A stretch of DNA of 64,000 nucleotides. Origin: Cupriavidus sp. D39. GTDB taxonomy: Bacteria; Pseudomonadota; Gammaproteobacteria; Burkholderiales; Burkholderiaceae. The stretch is from assembly GCF_026627925.1 (NCBI RefSeq), contig NZ_JAPNLE010000009.1:5146001-5210000 (forward strand). The letters are read 5' to 3'. A program made the translations under genes and the position numbers. Within the stretch, counting starts at the first letter, position 1. Every line of letters starts with the position of its first letter. The notes below the pieces were generated by a model. It searched no databases, was not told the DNA's origin, and saw only the letters and a program-made list of their open reading frames with translations. Positions 28,108-37,366 of the stretch are shown here, one piece after another.

Positions 28108-29550
28108 ATGCAGATCATCGACAAAATCTATATCGACGGCGCGTTCGTTACACCGCACGGCGACGAACTGTTCAACCTCTACAATCCGGCGACCGAGCAG
28201 GTAATCGGGCGCGCGCGTCTCGCCGATGCGCAAGACGCGCGCGATGCGATCGCCGCCGCAAAGCGCGCGTTTCCCGCGTTCTCCCGCACCAACAAGCGCG
28301 AGCGCATCGACATGCTCAAGCGCATGCACGAAGCCGTCGTCGCCAAGGAGGACGAGTTGTACGAAGCGATCACGGAGGAGTATGGAGCGCCCGTATCGCG
28401 CGGTCGCTGGATGGCGCAGCACGCGAGCAATGTGCTGCTCGAAGCGGCCAAGGTGCTGCAGGACTATGCGTTCACGCATCGCGCAGGCACTGCTGAGGTC
28501 GTGATGCAGCCGCTAGGTGTCGCCGGTCTGATTACGCCGTGGAACAGTAACGCGGGCTTCATCTGCGGCAAGCTCGCCGCCGCGCTGGCTGCGGGCTGCA
28601 CGGCCGTCATCAAGCCAAGCGAGATGAGCGCGATCCAGACTCGCATCGTCACCGAAGCGTTGCACGAAGCCGGCTTGCCGCCGGGCGTGTTCAACATCGT
28701 GACGGGACGCGGCGAAACGGTCGGCGCGCAGATCAGTTCGCACCCGGACGTCGCAAAGCTGTCGTTCACCGGTTCGACCGCGGTCGGCAAGACGATTCTG
28801 CGCGCGGGTGCCGAGACGTTGAAGCGCGTGACGCTCGAACTTGGCGGCAAGTCGCCGGTGCTCGTGCTCGACGACGCGAACTTCGACGAGGTGGTACCGC
28901 TCGTGATTCAGGCCGGCTTCATGAACAGCGGACAGGCGTGCATCGCGGGCACGCGTATTCTGGTGCCGCAGCAGCGGCTCGCGGAATTCGAAGCGCGGGT
29001 GCAGGAAGAAGTTGCACGCACGCAGGCAGGCGATCCGCGCGATCCGCGCACGACTGTCGGCCCAATGGTCAGCCAGAAGCAGTGGGAACGCGTGCAGCGC
29101 TATATCCGGATCGGTATCGACTCAGGTGCACGTCTGATTGCGGGAGGCGAAGGCCGGCCAGATGGCATCGACGCAGGATGGTTCGTGCGTCCGACCGTCT
29201 TCAGCGATGTGGCCAACGACATGGCGATTGCCCGCGAAGAGATCTTCGGTCCTGTGCTGTCGATTATCACGTACCGCGATACTGAAGATGCGGTTGCTAT
29301 CGCCAACGACACCGATTACGGCTTGCAAGCGTACGTGTTTTCGGCGGATGACCAGCGTGCGCGCGAGCTCGCACGGCGAATCGAAGCGGGCCGAGTACTA
29401 GTCAACACGCTGGCACACGAACCGGCCGCGCCATTCGGCGGCTTCAAGCAATCTGGTATCGGCCGCGAATACGGCACGTTCGGGCTCGAGGCTTTTCTCG
29501 AGCCGAAGGCCGTTCTCGCTGTATCGGCAAGGATCGCCAAGGCCTGTTAG
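28108..29550 (+). CDS. Aldehyde dehydrogenase (NAD(P)+ dependent)
   Basis: A 480-residue class 3-like/ALDH superfamily enzyme oxidising an aldehyde to the acid. Motifs: 'ITPWNSNAGF' (catalytic Asn), 'SFTGSTAVGKTIL' (cofactor fold), 'LELGGKSPVLVLDDA' (general-base Glu), 'MNSGQACIAGTRIL' (nucleophilic Cys), and 'EEIFGPVLSI'. Substrate cannot be read from sequence; the position next to the ferulate cluster makes an aromatic aldehyde plausible. The divergent LysR gene is the likely regulator. Confidence 0.88.
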   Translation: MQIIDKIYIDGAFVTPHGDELFNLYNPATEQVIGRARLADAQDARDAIAAAKRAFPAFSRTNKRERIDMLKRMHEAVVAKEDELYEAITEEYGAPVSRGRWMAQHASNVLLEAAKVLQDYAFTHRAGTAEVVMQPLGVAGLITPWNSNAGFICGKLAAALAAGCTAVIKPSEMSAIQTRIVTEALHEAGLPPGVFNIVTGRGETVGAQISSHPDVAKLSFTGSTAVGKTILRAGAETLKRVTLELGGKSPVLVLDDANFDEVVPLVIQAGFMNSGQACIAGTRILVPQQRLAEFEARVQEEVARTQAGDPRDPRTTVGPMVSQKQWERVQRYIRIGIDSGARLIAGGEGRPDGIDAGWFVRPTVFSDVANDMAIAREEIFGPVLSIITYRDTEDAVAIANDTDYGLQAYVFSADDQRARELARRIEAGRVLVNTLAHEPAAPFGGFKQSGIGREYGTFGLEAFLEPKAVLAVSARIAKAC

Positions 29551-29602
29551 CAGCGGTACACATTGGTGGCCTACAGTGCGCGCTTCCACGCTATGCAATG
29601 CC

Positions 29603-30100
29603 CTAGCGCAGGTTCCGCGCACACTGCGTAAGAAGCTGCTGCAGCAGCGCCACGTGCTCAGCGGCAATCCCGTCCAGCATCTCTCCTTCCAGTCGCTTCA
29701 TCGTTTCGTCGCAGCTCGCTAGCAGCGCCCGCGCGCTGTCGGTCAGGCTCAGCTTGACGATACGGCCATGCAGCGGGTCCGGCTCACGAATCAACCAGCC
29801 TTTCGCCTGCATTGTTTTGACGATCTCGTTCGCCGACTGCGGCGACATGAATGAGCGCTCTGCCAGTTGCGCGTTGGACAGGCTGCCGCGTGCGTGCAAG
29901 ACCGACATCGCGGTGAACAACGGCAACGTCAGGCCGTGGGGCGCCAGGGCTTCGCTCAAGCGGCGCTTTACCACGCGGTCGGTGCGGCCGATGAGATAGG
30001 GGATACGTATCGGCGCTGGCGGCACACCGGCCTTTTCCACCTCCCCGCCAGGGGTTGCATGCGCTTTTGCCTTGGCGCTTTGTCTTGTCTGAGATGCCAT
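29603..30100 (-). CDS. MarR-family regulator of the ferulate/coumarate genes
   Basis: A 165-residue winged-helix regulator with a charged N-terminal tail (1-25), dimerisation helices and the DNA-binding wing 'NAQLAERSFMSPQSANEIVK', then 'GWLIREPDPLHGRIVKLSL'. It is divergent from ech, with a 19-base perfect inverted repeat between them. MarR proteins named FerR or CouR repress such clusters and are released by hydroxycinnamoyl-CoA thioesters; that this one does the same is inference from position. Confidence 0.85.
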   Translation of the reverse strand: MASQTRQSAKAKAHATPGGEVEKAGVPPAPIRIPYLIGRTDRVVKRRLSEALAPHGLTLPLFTAMSVLHARGSLSNAQLAERSFMSPQSANEIVKTMQAKGWLIREPDPLHGRIVKLSLTDSARALLASCDETMKRLEGEMLDGIAAEHVALLQQLLTQCARNLR

Positions 30101-30171
30101 TGTGATGCTCGATCCTCGTCGGCGTGGACTGCGGTTAGGGGTTTACGCGCGACAATGATAATCTACTTGTC

Positions 30172-30190
30172 GTATCAGGCTACCTGATAC
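30172..30190. promoter_or_regulatory. Perfect inverted repeat, likely MarR operator
   Basis: GTATCAGG-CTA-CCTGATAC, 8-base arms, in the 136-base gap between the MarR gene and ech. It overlaps the probable ech promoter (TTGTCG about 30168, AT-rich TACTATATT about 30188). Confidence 0.7.
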
Positions 30191-30236
30191 TATATTGGCA
30201 ACTCGTTAGCCCGCCACTGATTGAGGAGCCACTGAA

Positions 30237-31069
30237 ATGAGCAACTACGAAGGACGCTGGAAGACTGTCGATGTGAAGGTCGAGCAGGGTATTGCCTGGG
30301 TGACGTTCAATCGCCCGGAAAAACGCAACGCGATGAGCCCCACGCTGAACGCCGAGATGGTGCAGGTGTTGGAAACGCTCGAACTCGATGCCGATGCGAA
30401 AGTGCTGGTGCTGACCGGTGCCGGTGATGCGTGGACAGCCGGCATGGACCTGAAGGAGTACTTCCGCGAAGTCGACGCGGGCCCGGAGATCCTGCAAGAA
30501 AAGATCCGTCGCGATGCCTGCCAGTGGCAATGGAAGCTGTTGCGCATGTATGCCAAGCCGACTATCGCCATGGTCAATGGCTGGTGTTTCGGCGGCGGTT
30601 TTCCCCGCTGGTTGCCTGCGATCTGGCGATTGCCGCGGACGACGCCGTTTTCGGGCTGTCCGAGATCAACTGGGGCATCCCGCCGGGAAATCTCGTGAGC
30701 AAGGCGATGGCCGATACGGTTGGCCATCGCAAGGCGCTGCACTACATCATGACGGGCGACACATTCACCGGCGTGGAAGCCGCTGCCATGGGCCTGGTCA
30801 ACGAAAGCGTGCCCAAGGCGAAACTGCGCGAGCGTACGACCGCGCTGGCCGGCAAACTGCTGGAAAAGAACCCTGTGGTGCTGCGTGCGGCCAAGCACGG
30901 CTTCAAGCGCTGCCGCGAGCTGACGTGGGAGCAGAACGAGGACTACCTCTACGCGAAGCTTGACCAGGCACAACTGCGCGATCCGGAGCACGGACGCGAG
31001 CAAGGCCTCAAGCAGTTTCTCGACGACAAATCGATCAAGCCCGGCCTGCAGACCTACAAGCGCGACTGA
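30237..31069 (+). CDS. ech: Feruloyl-CoA hydratase/lyase (crotonase family), one frameshift
   Basis: Hydrates and cleaves feruloyl-CoA (or coumaroyl-CoA) to vanillin (or 4-hydroxybenzaldehyde) plus acetyl-CoA. The first frame runs from 'MSNYEGRWKTVDVKVEQGIA' through oxyanion-hole parts 'DAWTAGMDLKEY' and 'GWCFGGGF'; the second frame continues 'SPLVACDLAIAADDAVFGLS' to 'DKSIKPGLQTYKRD'. One base added to TTTT at 30599-30602 rejoins them to 277 residues, the usual length for this enzyme. Ribosome site GAGGAG precedes the ATG. vdh and fcs follow on the same strand. Confidence 0.88.
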
Positions 31070-31127
31070 AGACGCGGTACCTGGGGCGCCATATCGCCCC
31101 GGGCGAGCAGAACGAGGAGACATACCC

Positions 31128-32579
31128 ATGCATGAAGTCACCATGCTGATCGACGGCCAGCCGTGTGCGGCCGAGAGCGGCAAGACGTTTGAGCGTCGCA
31201 ATCCCGTCACCGGCGCGCCGGCCTCCCGCGCGCCTGCTGCAAGCCTGGCCGATGCTACGCGCGCCGTGCAGGCGGCCGCGGATGCGTTTCCCCGCTGGGC
31301 GGCACTGGCCCCCGGCGAGCGCCGCCAGCGCCTGTTGAAGGCCGCCGATCTGATGGACGCGCGCATCGACGAATTCGTCCGTATCGGCGCCGCCGAAACG
31401 GGTGGCATGGCCAACTGGTATGGGTTCAACGTCACGCTGGCGGCGAACATGCTCCGCGAGGCCGCGGCGATGACCACCCAGATCGACGGCAGCATCATAC
31501 CGACCAACTTGCCAGGCAATCTGGCGATGGCCGTGCGCCAGCCGTGCGGCGTCGTGCTCGGCATTGCGCCATGGAATGCCCCGGTTATCCTGGGCACACG
31601 TGCATTGGCCATGCCGCTGGCCTGCGGCAACACGGTCATCCTGAAGGCTTCGGAGTCGTGTCCCGGTGTCCACCGGCTTATCGGCACCGTGCTGCAGGAA
31701 GCCGGCCTCGGCGACGGCGTGGTCAATGTGGTGACGAATGCGCCGGAGGATGCCGCTGCGGTGGTGGAGCACCTGATCGCGCAGCCTGCCGTGCGGCGCG
31801 TGAACTTTACCGGTTCCACCCACGTCGGCCGCATCATTGCCCAGCATGCAGCGCGCCATCTCAAGCCCGCGCTGCTGGAGTTGGGCGGCAAGGCGCCGGT
31901 AGTCGTGCTCGAGGACGCCGACCTGGACGCTGCGGTGGAAGCCGTGGCCTTTGGCGCCTTCTTCAACCAGGGCCAGATCTGCATGTCGACGGAACGTGCG
32001 ATCGTGCACGAGGCGATCGCAGACGATTTCGTCGAAAAACTCGTGGCCAAGGCGCGCACATTGCGCGCCGGCGATCCGACCGATGCCGGCAGCGTGCTGG
32101 GCGCGATGGTCAGCGAGCAGGCCGTGCGGAAGATTGCGGCGCTCGTCGAAGACGCACGAACGCAAGGCGCCAGCCTGCCGCTTGGCTTGCACAGCGACGG
32201 CGCGATCCTCCAGCCGGTGATCGTGGACGGCATCACGCCCGGCATGAAGCTGTATCGCGACGAGTCCTTCGGCCCCGTGGTGACCGTCGCCCGTGTGAAG
32301 GATGACGATGAGGCAGTCGCCATGGCCAATGACAGTGAGTATGGCCTGTCCGCGGCCGTGTTCAGCCGTGACATCTCGCGTGCCTTGCTGGTCGCGCAGC
32401 GGATCGAGTCCGGCATATGCCATATCAACGGCCCCACCGTGCATGATGAAGCGCAGATGCCGTTCGGCGGTGTGAAGGGCAGCGGCTATGGCCGTTTCGG
32501 CAGCAAGGCGTCTGTCGCGGAGTTTACGGATCTTCGCTGGATAACGGTGCAGAATGCACCGCGCCACTATCCAATCTGA
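31128..32579 (+). CDS. vdh: Vanillin dehydrogenase
   Basis: A 483-residue aldehyde dehydrogenase that would oxidise vanillin or 4-hydroxybenzaldehyde to the acid. Motifs: 'IAPWNAPVILGTRALAMPLA' (Asn; the wide pocket sequence is typical of aromatic aldehyde enzymes), 'LLELGGKAPVVVLEDADLD' (Glu), 'FNQGQICMSTERA' (Cys). It lies between ech (58-base gap) and fcs (74-base gap), so the three form an operon. The specific name rests on this context. ATG 31128 follows GAGGAGA. Confidence 0.88.
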   Translation: MHEVTMLIDGQPCAAESGKTFERRNPVTGAPASRAPAASLADATRAVQAAADAFPRWAALAPGERRQRLLKAADLMDARIDEFVRIGAAETGGMANWYGFNVTLAANMLREAAAMTTQIDGSIIPTNLPGNLAMAVRQPCGVVLGIAPWNAPVILGTRALAMPLACGNTVILKASESCPGVHRLIGTVLQEAGLGDGVVNVVTNAPEDAAAVVEHLIAQPAVRRVNFTGSTHVGRIIAQHAARHLKPALLELGGKAPVVVLEDADLDAAVEAVAFGAFFNQGQICMSTERAIVHEAIADDFVEKLVAKARTLRAGDPTDAGSVLGAMVSEQAVRKIAALVEDARTQGASLPLGLHSDGAILQPVIVDGITPGMKLYRDESFGPVVTVARVKDDDEAVAMANDSEYGLSAAVFSRDISRALLVAQRIESGICHINGPTVHDEAQMPFGGVKGSGYGRFGSKASVAEFTDLRWITVQNAPRHYPI

Positions 32580-32653
32580 AGTCAAGGGCCGCTACGGCCC
32601 GCAATGACCGCCTGCCTGGCCCAGGGCAGGCGGGGAATAATGGGAGACACGGC

Positions 32654-34516
32654 GTGAATGCAATCGCCTCGACTATTCAGGAATCGGCTCCGCGCTACCG
32701 CACCGTCGCCGTCAGCACCGCCACAGCGATTTGCCACAAGGATGGAGACGTCTGGCGCATCACATCCGCCGAAGCACTGGCGGACTACCCCGGCCGGATG
32801 ACCGATTGCCTCGCCGCCGGTGCCGAGCGGCATCCCGACCGGGTGCTTGTAGCTCAGCGCGGCGCGCAGGGCAACTGGATCGAGATCACGTATCGCGAGA
32901 TGCTGGCCCGTGCCCGTGCGATCGGCCAGGCGCTGCTCGACCGTGGGCTTTGCGCGCAGCGCCCGCTAGCGATCCTGTCGGGCAATGACCTCGAGCACCT
33001 GCATTTATCGCTTGGCGCGATGTGGGCCGGCATTCCTTTCTCTTCGGTGTCGCCGCCTTACTCGCTGGTGTCGACCGACTACGGCAAGCTGCGCCATGTG
33101 TTCGAGGTGCTGACGCCCGGCCTCGTGTACGCAGCGGACGGCGCGATGTTCGCGCGGGCAATCGGCGCCGTGGTGCCAGCCGATATGGAGGTAGTGACGC
33201 GCGATGGAAGCTTGCCCGGGCGCACGGCCACGGCGTTTGACGCGTTGGTCCGGACGCAGCTAACCAATGTGGATGACGCACAAGCCGCCGTTGGGCCCGA
33301 GACGCTGGTGAAGTTCCTGTTCACGTCGGGCTCGACGCGCCAGCCCAAGGCCGTCCCGACCACGCATCGGATGCTCTGCAGCAACCAGCAGATGCTGCGG
33401 CAAGCCATTCCCGACTTCACGATCGAGCCGCCGGTACTGGTCGACTGGCTCCCCTGGAACCATACGTTTGGCAGCAGCCATAACTTCGGCATCGTGCTGT
33501 ACAACGGTGGCACCCTTTACATCGATGACGGCAAACCGGCGCCGGGCAAGTTCGAGGAAACGCTGCGCAACTTGCGCGAGATCTCCCCGACCGCTTACTT
33601 CAATGTGCCAAAGGGGTGGGAAGAGCTCGGCCTCGCGCTGGAGCGCGATGCGGCGTTGCGGGAGAGGTTCTTCTCGCGCGTCCGGATCTACTTCTTCGGC
33701 GGCGCCGGGCTTTCGCAACAGGCCTGGGACCGGCTGGAGCGCGTGACGCAAGCGCATTGCGCAGAGCGCATCCGCATCATGGCCGGGCTTGGCATGACCG
33801 AGACATCGCCATGCTGCCTGTTCACCACGGTCCCCATCATGCGCGCAGGCTATGTCGGCACGCCGGCGCCGGGATGCGAAGTCAAGCTGGTGCCCGTCAA
33901 CGGCAAGCTCGAAGCCCGCTTTCGTGGTCCCCACGTCATGAAGGGCTACTGGCGGATGGCGGAAACACCGGCACAGCCGGTCTTCGACGAGGAAGGCTTC
34001 TATTGCAGCGGCGACGCGCTGAAGTTTGTCGATGCGGAGCAGCCGGAACTCGGATTCATGTTCGACGGCCGTATCGCGGAAGACTTCAAGCTCAGCTCAG
34101 GCACGTTCGTCAGCGTCGGGCCGCTGCGCGCGCGCGTGCTTGCCGCGGGAGCGCCGTACGTCCAGGACGTGGCCATCGCCGGCATGGATCGCGACGACAT
34201 CGGCTTGCTGGTCTTTCCGCGCATGGAGGATTGCCGCCGCCTTTCCGGGCTGGCGCCGTCGGCCAGTCATCGCGAGGTACTCGCGGCGCCAGCGGTCAGG
34301 TCTGCCTTCAGCCAGATGTTGACGATCCTTAACGAGAGCGCGACAGGTAGCGCATCACGCGTTGCCCGCCTGCTCCTGCTCGACGAGCCGCCCTCGCTGG
34401 ATCGCGGCGAAATGACAGACAAGGGCACGCTAAATCAGCGGGCAGTGCTAACCCACCGCGCCGCACTTGTCGACGCCCTCTACGGCACCGTTTCTGAAGA
34501 CGTGATCACGATATAG
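32654..34516 (+). CDS. fcs: Feruloyl-CoA synthetase (AMP-forming ligase)
   Basis: A 620-residue acyl-adenylate-forming enzyme that activates ferulate or coumarate with ATP and CoA. The P-loop-like motif is 'LFTSGSTRQPKAVPTTH', followed by the adenylate-binding block 'GLGMTETSPCCLFT' and 'GSGD'-equivalent 'CSGDALKF'; the length and the 'PWNHTFGSSHNFG' block match Fcs rather than the shorter 4-coumarate ligases. Start is GTG 32654, with GGGAGA 6 bases upstream. It is the third gene of ech-vdh-fcs. Confidence 0.88.
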   Translation: MNAIASTIQESAPRYRTVAVSTATAICHKDGDVWRITSAEALADYPGRMTDCLAAGAERHPDRVLVAQRGAQGNWIEITYREMLARARAIGQALLDRGLCAQRPLAILSGNDLEHLHLSLGAMWAGIPFSSVSPPYSLVSTDYGKLRHVFEVLTPGLVYAADGAMFARAIGAVVPADMEVVTRDGSLPGRTATAFDALVRTQLTNVDDAQAAVGPETLVKFLFTSGSTRQPKAVPTTHRMLCSNQQMLRQAIPDFTIEPPVLVDWLPWNHTFGSSHNFGIVLYNGGTLYIDDGKPAPGKFEETLRNLREISPTAYFNVPKGWEELGLALERDAALRERFFSRVRIYFFGGAGLSQQAWDRLERVTQAHCAERIRIMAGLGMTETSPCCLFTTVPIMRAGYVGTPAPGCEVKLVPVNGKLEARFRGPHVMKGYWRMAETPAQPVFDEEGFYCSGDALKFVDAEQPELGFMFDGRIAEDFKLSSGTFVSVGPLRARVLAAGAPYVQDVAIAGMDRDDIGLLVFPRMEDCRRLSGLAPSASHREVLAAPAVRSAFSQMLTILNESATGSASRVARLLLLDEPPSLDRGEMTDKGTLNQRAVLTHRAALVDALYGTVSEDVITI

Positions 34517-34601
34517 ACGAAGCGACGCCCCTTTCGCTTCGTCGCTTCCTAGCCTTAAGCAGCAGAGAACTGCAGGCCTTTCCAAAAACTGGAGACATTC
34601 C

Positions 34602-34670
34602 ATGAAGCCAATGTTTGCCGGTGGCGCCGTGCTGGCCACCGCGGTAGCGCTCGTCTCGCTTTCGCTGTAG
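34602..34670 (+). CDS. Possible 22-residue leader or signal-peptide remnant
   Basis: A mini-gene with a good ribosome site (GGAGAC, 8 bases before ATG 34602). It encodes a hydrophobic peptide starting 'MKPMFAGGAVLATAVALV' and stopping where a signal peptide would end. It lies between fcs and the transporter, followed by an imperfectly spaced hairpin (CCCGGCC/GGCCGGG, 34693-34719). It may be a leader peptide, a small membrane peptide, or the head of a lost secreted protein. Confidence 0.3.
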   Translation: MKPMFAGGAVLATAVALVSLSL

Positions 34671-34749
34671 CTGAAAGCCGGCGCAAACGCCGCCCGGCCT
34701 CGTTACAGACGTGGCCGGGTGACTGACTGTTTCGAAAAGGGGAGTAATC

Positions 34750-35963
34750 ATGCAAGCGTCAACCACTGTACGCGCCGAAGCGACTTCCGGCGTTGCGCTA
34801 ACACTCGGCCTGTGTTTCGTGGTCGCACTTCTGGAAGGGCTGGACCTGCAATCGATTGGCGTGGCCGCGCCGCGCATGGCGCGCGAGTTCGGGCTCTCCG
34901 TTGGCCAGATGGGACTGGCCTTCAGCGCCGGCACGTTCGGGCTCTTGCCGGGCGCCATGCTCGGCGGCCGCTTGGCCGACCGGATCGGCCGCAAGAAAGT
35001 CCTGATCGTGGCGACCGCGCTGTTCGGGATCTTCTCGATCGCTACCGCGCAAGCCTGGGACTTCTGGAGCCTGCTTGCGATCCGTGTTGCGACCGGCATC
35101 GGGTTGGGCGGTGCCATGCCGAACCTGATCGCCATTTGCTCCGAGGCCGCGCCATCACGGCTGCGGAACACCGCCGTCAGCATCATGTACTGCGGCATTC
35201 CGTTCGGCGGCGCCATCGCGGCCATCATCGCCATTGTGTTTGCCAGCGATACCGGCTGGCGCCATATCTTCTATGTGGGCGGATTCGGCCCATTGGTGGT
35301 CATTCCGCTGCTATTGATGCTGCAGGAGTCGCGGCGATTCGACCGGCCCGCGGGCGACGCCATCAAGCCCCACCCGTGAGCTGGGCGTTGTTTGGCGAGC
35401 GGCGTGCCACGGCGACATTCTGCATCTGGATCAGTTATTTCTTCACGCTGATCGTTCTCTATTTCCTGCTGAATTGGCTGCCTTCGCTAATGGTCTCCAA
35501 CGGCCTGACGCGCGCACAGGCCGGATGGGTGCAGATCCTGTTCAACATCGGCGGCGGCTCGGGCGCCCTGTGCATCGGCATGCTGATGGACCGTGGCCGC
35601 CCTGCCGCGGTGGTCTCGGGTATGTACGTGGGGGTCATCGTCGCGCTGGCTACCCTGGCCGGGGCGTCGGGGATGAACTGGATGGCGATGGGTGCGTTTA
35701 TGGCAGGCCTCTTCGTCATCGGCGCCCAGTCCGTGCTGTATGCGCTGGCCGCTGCCTACTACCCGATGGCCGTACGCGGTACCGGTGTCGGCGCCGCCGT
35801 AGCGGTGGGCCGTCTTGGCTCGATTGCGGGGCCCATGCTCGCGGGGCAGTTGCTGTCGATGGGGAAGAGTTCGGCAACCATCATCGGCGCCAGCATTCCC
35901 ATCACTATCATCGCCGCCCTTGCTGCGCTCGTGCTGTTGCGGCGTCCCGCTGCAAAGGACTGA
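34750..35963 (+). CDS. MFS aromatic acid:H+ symporter (AAHS family), one frameshift
   Basis: Inner-membrane uptake of an aromatic acid, here probably ferulate or its products. It begins 'MQASTTVRAEATSGVALTLG' and carries the AAHS signature 'GRLADRIGRKKVLI' between TM2 and TM3 and 'GIGLGGAMPNLIA'. At 35368-35371 a CCCC run must gain one base: 'DAIKPP' then joins 'PVSWALFGERRATATFCIW', restoring about 404 residues and 12 helices. It follows fcs and precedes the porin. ATG 34750 is preceded by GGGGAG. Confidence 0.85.
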
Positions 35964-36068
35964 CTACGCCGGAGAACAGCACGACTTGAGGGTCGCCGGG
36001 CAAGAGCCGGATGACCCGATCCCAACAAAAAGAATCATCCACTCGCGGGAAAGAGGAGAAGCGGGACC

Positions 36069-37183
36069 ATGAAGAACGAGCAGAAGGCATGCAGCGCGCG
36101 CATTGTGTTGGCGGCGTTGGCATTGTCGGCATTGCCGACCGTGGCGTCGGCACAGTCGGTCACGCTTTACGGCGTGGTCGATACGGGCGTCGAGTATGTC
36201 AGCAACATCGGCGCGGCCAAGCAAAGCGTGGTGCGAATACCCAATGTCACCGGTACCGTGCCGTCGCGGTGGGGTCTGCGCGGCACGGAAGACTTGGGCG
36301 GCGGGCTGAAAAGCGTCTTTGTCCTGGAGTCCGGCTTTGCGCCCGACGCGGGCACTTCGGGGCAGGGTGGCCGGCTTTTCGGACGGCAGGCCCTGGTCGG
36401 CCTGTCAGGGGACTGGGGCCAGATCGCGCTGGGACGACAGTACACCATGCTGTTCTGGGCAATGCTCGATCCCGACATCCTCGGCCCTCAGGTCTATGGA
36501 ACGGGATCCCTCGACAGCTATATACCGAACGCGCGGGCCGACAATGCAGTTTCATACAAAGGCACGTTCGGCGGGCTGACCGTGGGTGCCACCTACAGTT
36601 TCGGTCGCGATACGGTCAACGCCGGGCCCAGCCCGGTCGGCACCAACTGCGCGGGGGAGAACCCTAGGGACAAATCTGCCTGTCGGGAGTGGTCCGCACT
36701 GATCCAGTACGCCACCAAGACCTGGGGTGTGGCTGCGGCCTACGATTCGCAGCGCGGCGGCCCTGGCGCCTTTGCCGGCCTCACCAGCAGCGGCCTGAAA
36801 GATGACCGCCTGTCGCTCAATGGCTACGTGCTGCTGGACAGGACCAAAATCGGGTTGGGTGTCATCCGGCGCGACAACGAGGGCAGCCCGACGCCGCGCA
36901 GCGAACTCTGGTATGGCGGTGTCGCTTACGACATCACCCCGGCCTTCACCCTTGCAGGGCAGGTCAACTACCTGAAGTTTCACAACAGCGACAACAAGGC
37001 GATCCTGTACGCATTGCGCGGCACCTATGCCTTCTCGAAGCGCACCTCTGTCTACACGACAGCCGGCTACATCAACAACGGCGGTCAGCTTGCACTATCT
37101 GTCAGCAGTGGTGCGGCGGGAAGTAATCCGCAACCCGGGGCTCACAGTTCGGTGTCATGATGGGCGTCAAGCATATCTTCTGA
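36069..37183 (+). CDS. Gram-negative trimeric porin, one frameshift near the C-terminus
   Basis: Outer-membrane 16-strand porin of the Burkholderiales type. The signal peptide 'ARIVLAALALSALPTVASA' is followed by 'QSVTLYGVVDTGVEYVS', the classic start; 'SRWGLRGTEDLGGGLKSVF' and 'GRQALVGLSGDWGQIALGRQ' are also typical. Adding one base to GGGG at 37137-37140 carries the frame on to 'QFGVMMGVKHIF', whose terminal Phe is the BAM assembly signal; otherwise the protein ends in an unrelated tail. About 371 residues. It probably admits aromatic acids for the neighbouring pathway. Confidence 0.88.
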
Positions 37184-37366
37184 CGCGCGCTGTATGCCGG
37201 GCCTGGTTAAGGCGGGCGTGATCAAAGCGAGCGATATCGGGCGTTGGTGGGAACGGCCTTGGCGAAGCGTGGTGAGGCGGGTCTCCGACTCCCAGGTGAC
37301 GGCCATGCGATCTACGAACTTGTTCCCCGATTGCCTATCGTCGCGCGACCGCGGCATAGCCCATGC

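Noticed and set aside
30599..30602. Programmed frameshift in ech
   Set aside because: No slippery heptamer with downstream structure, and similar run-length losses occur in many other genes of the window.
30245..32437. Minus-strand frame of 730 codons across ech and vdh
   Set aside because: Ser/Ala/Arg/Thr-rich shadow frame; the plus-strand genes carry catalytic motifs and ribosome sites.
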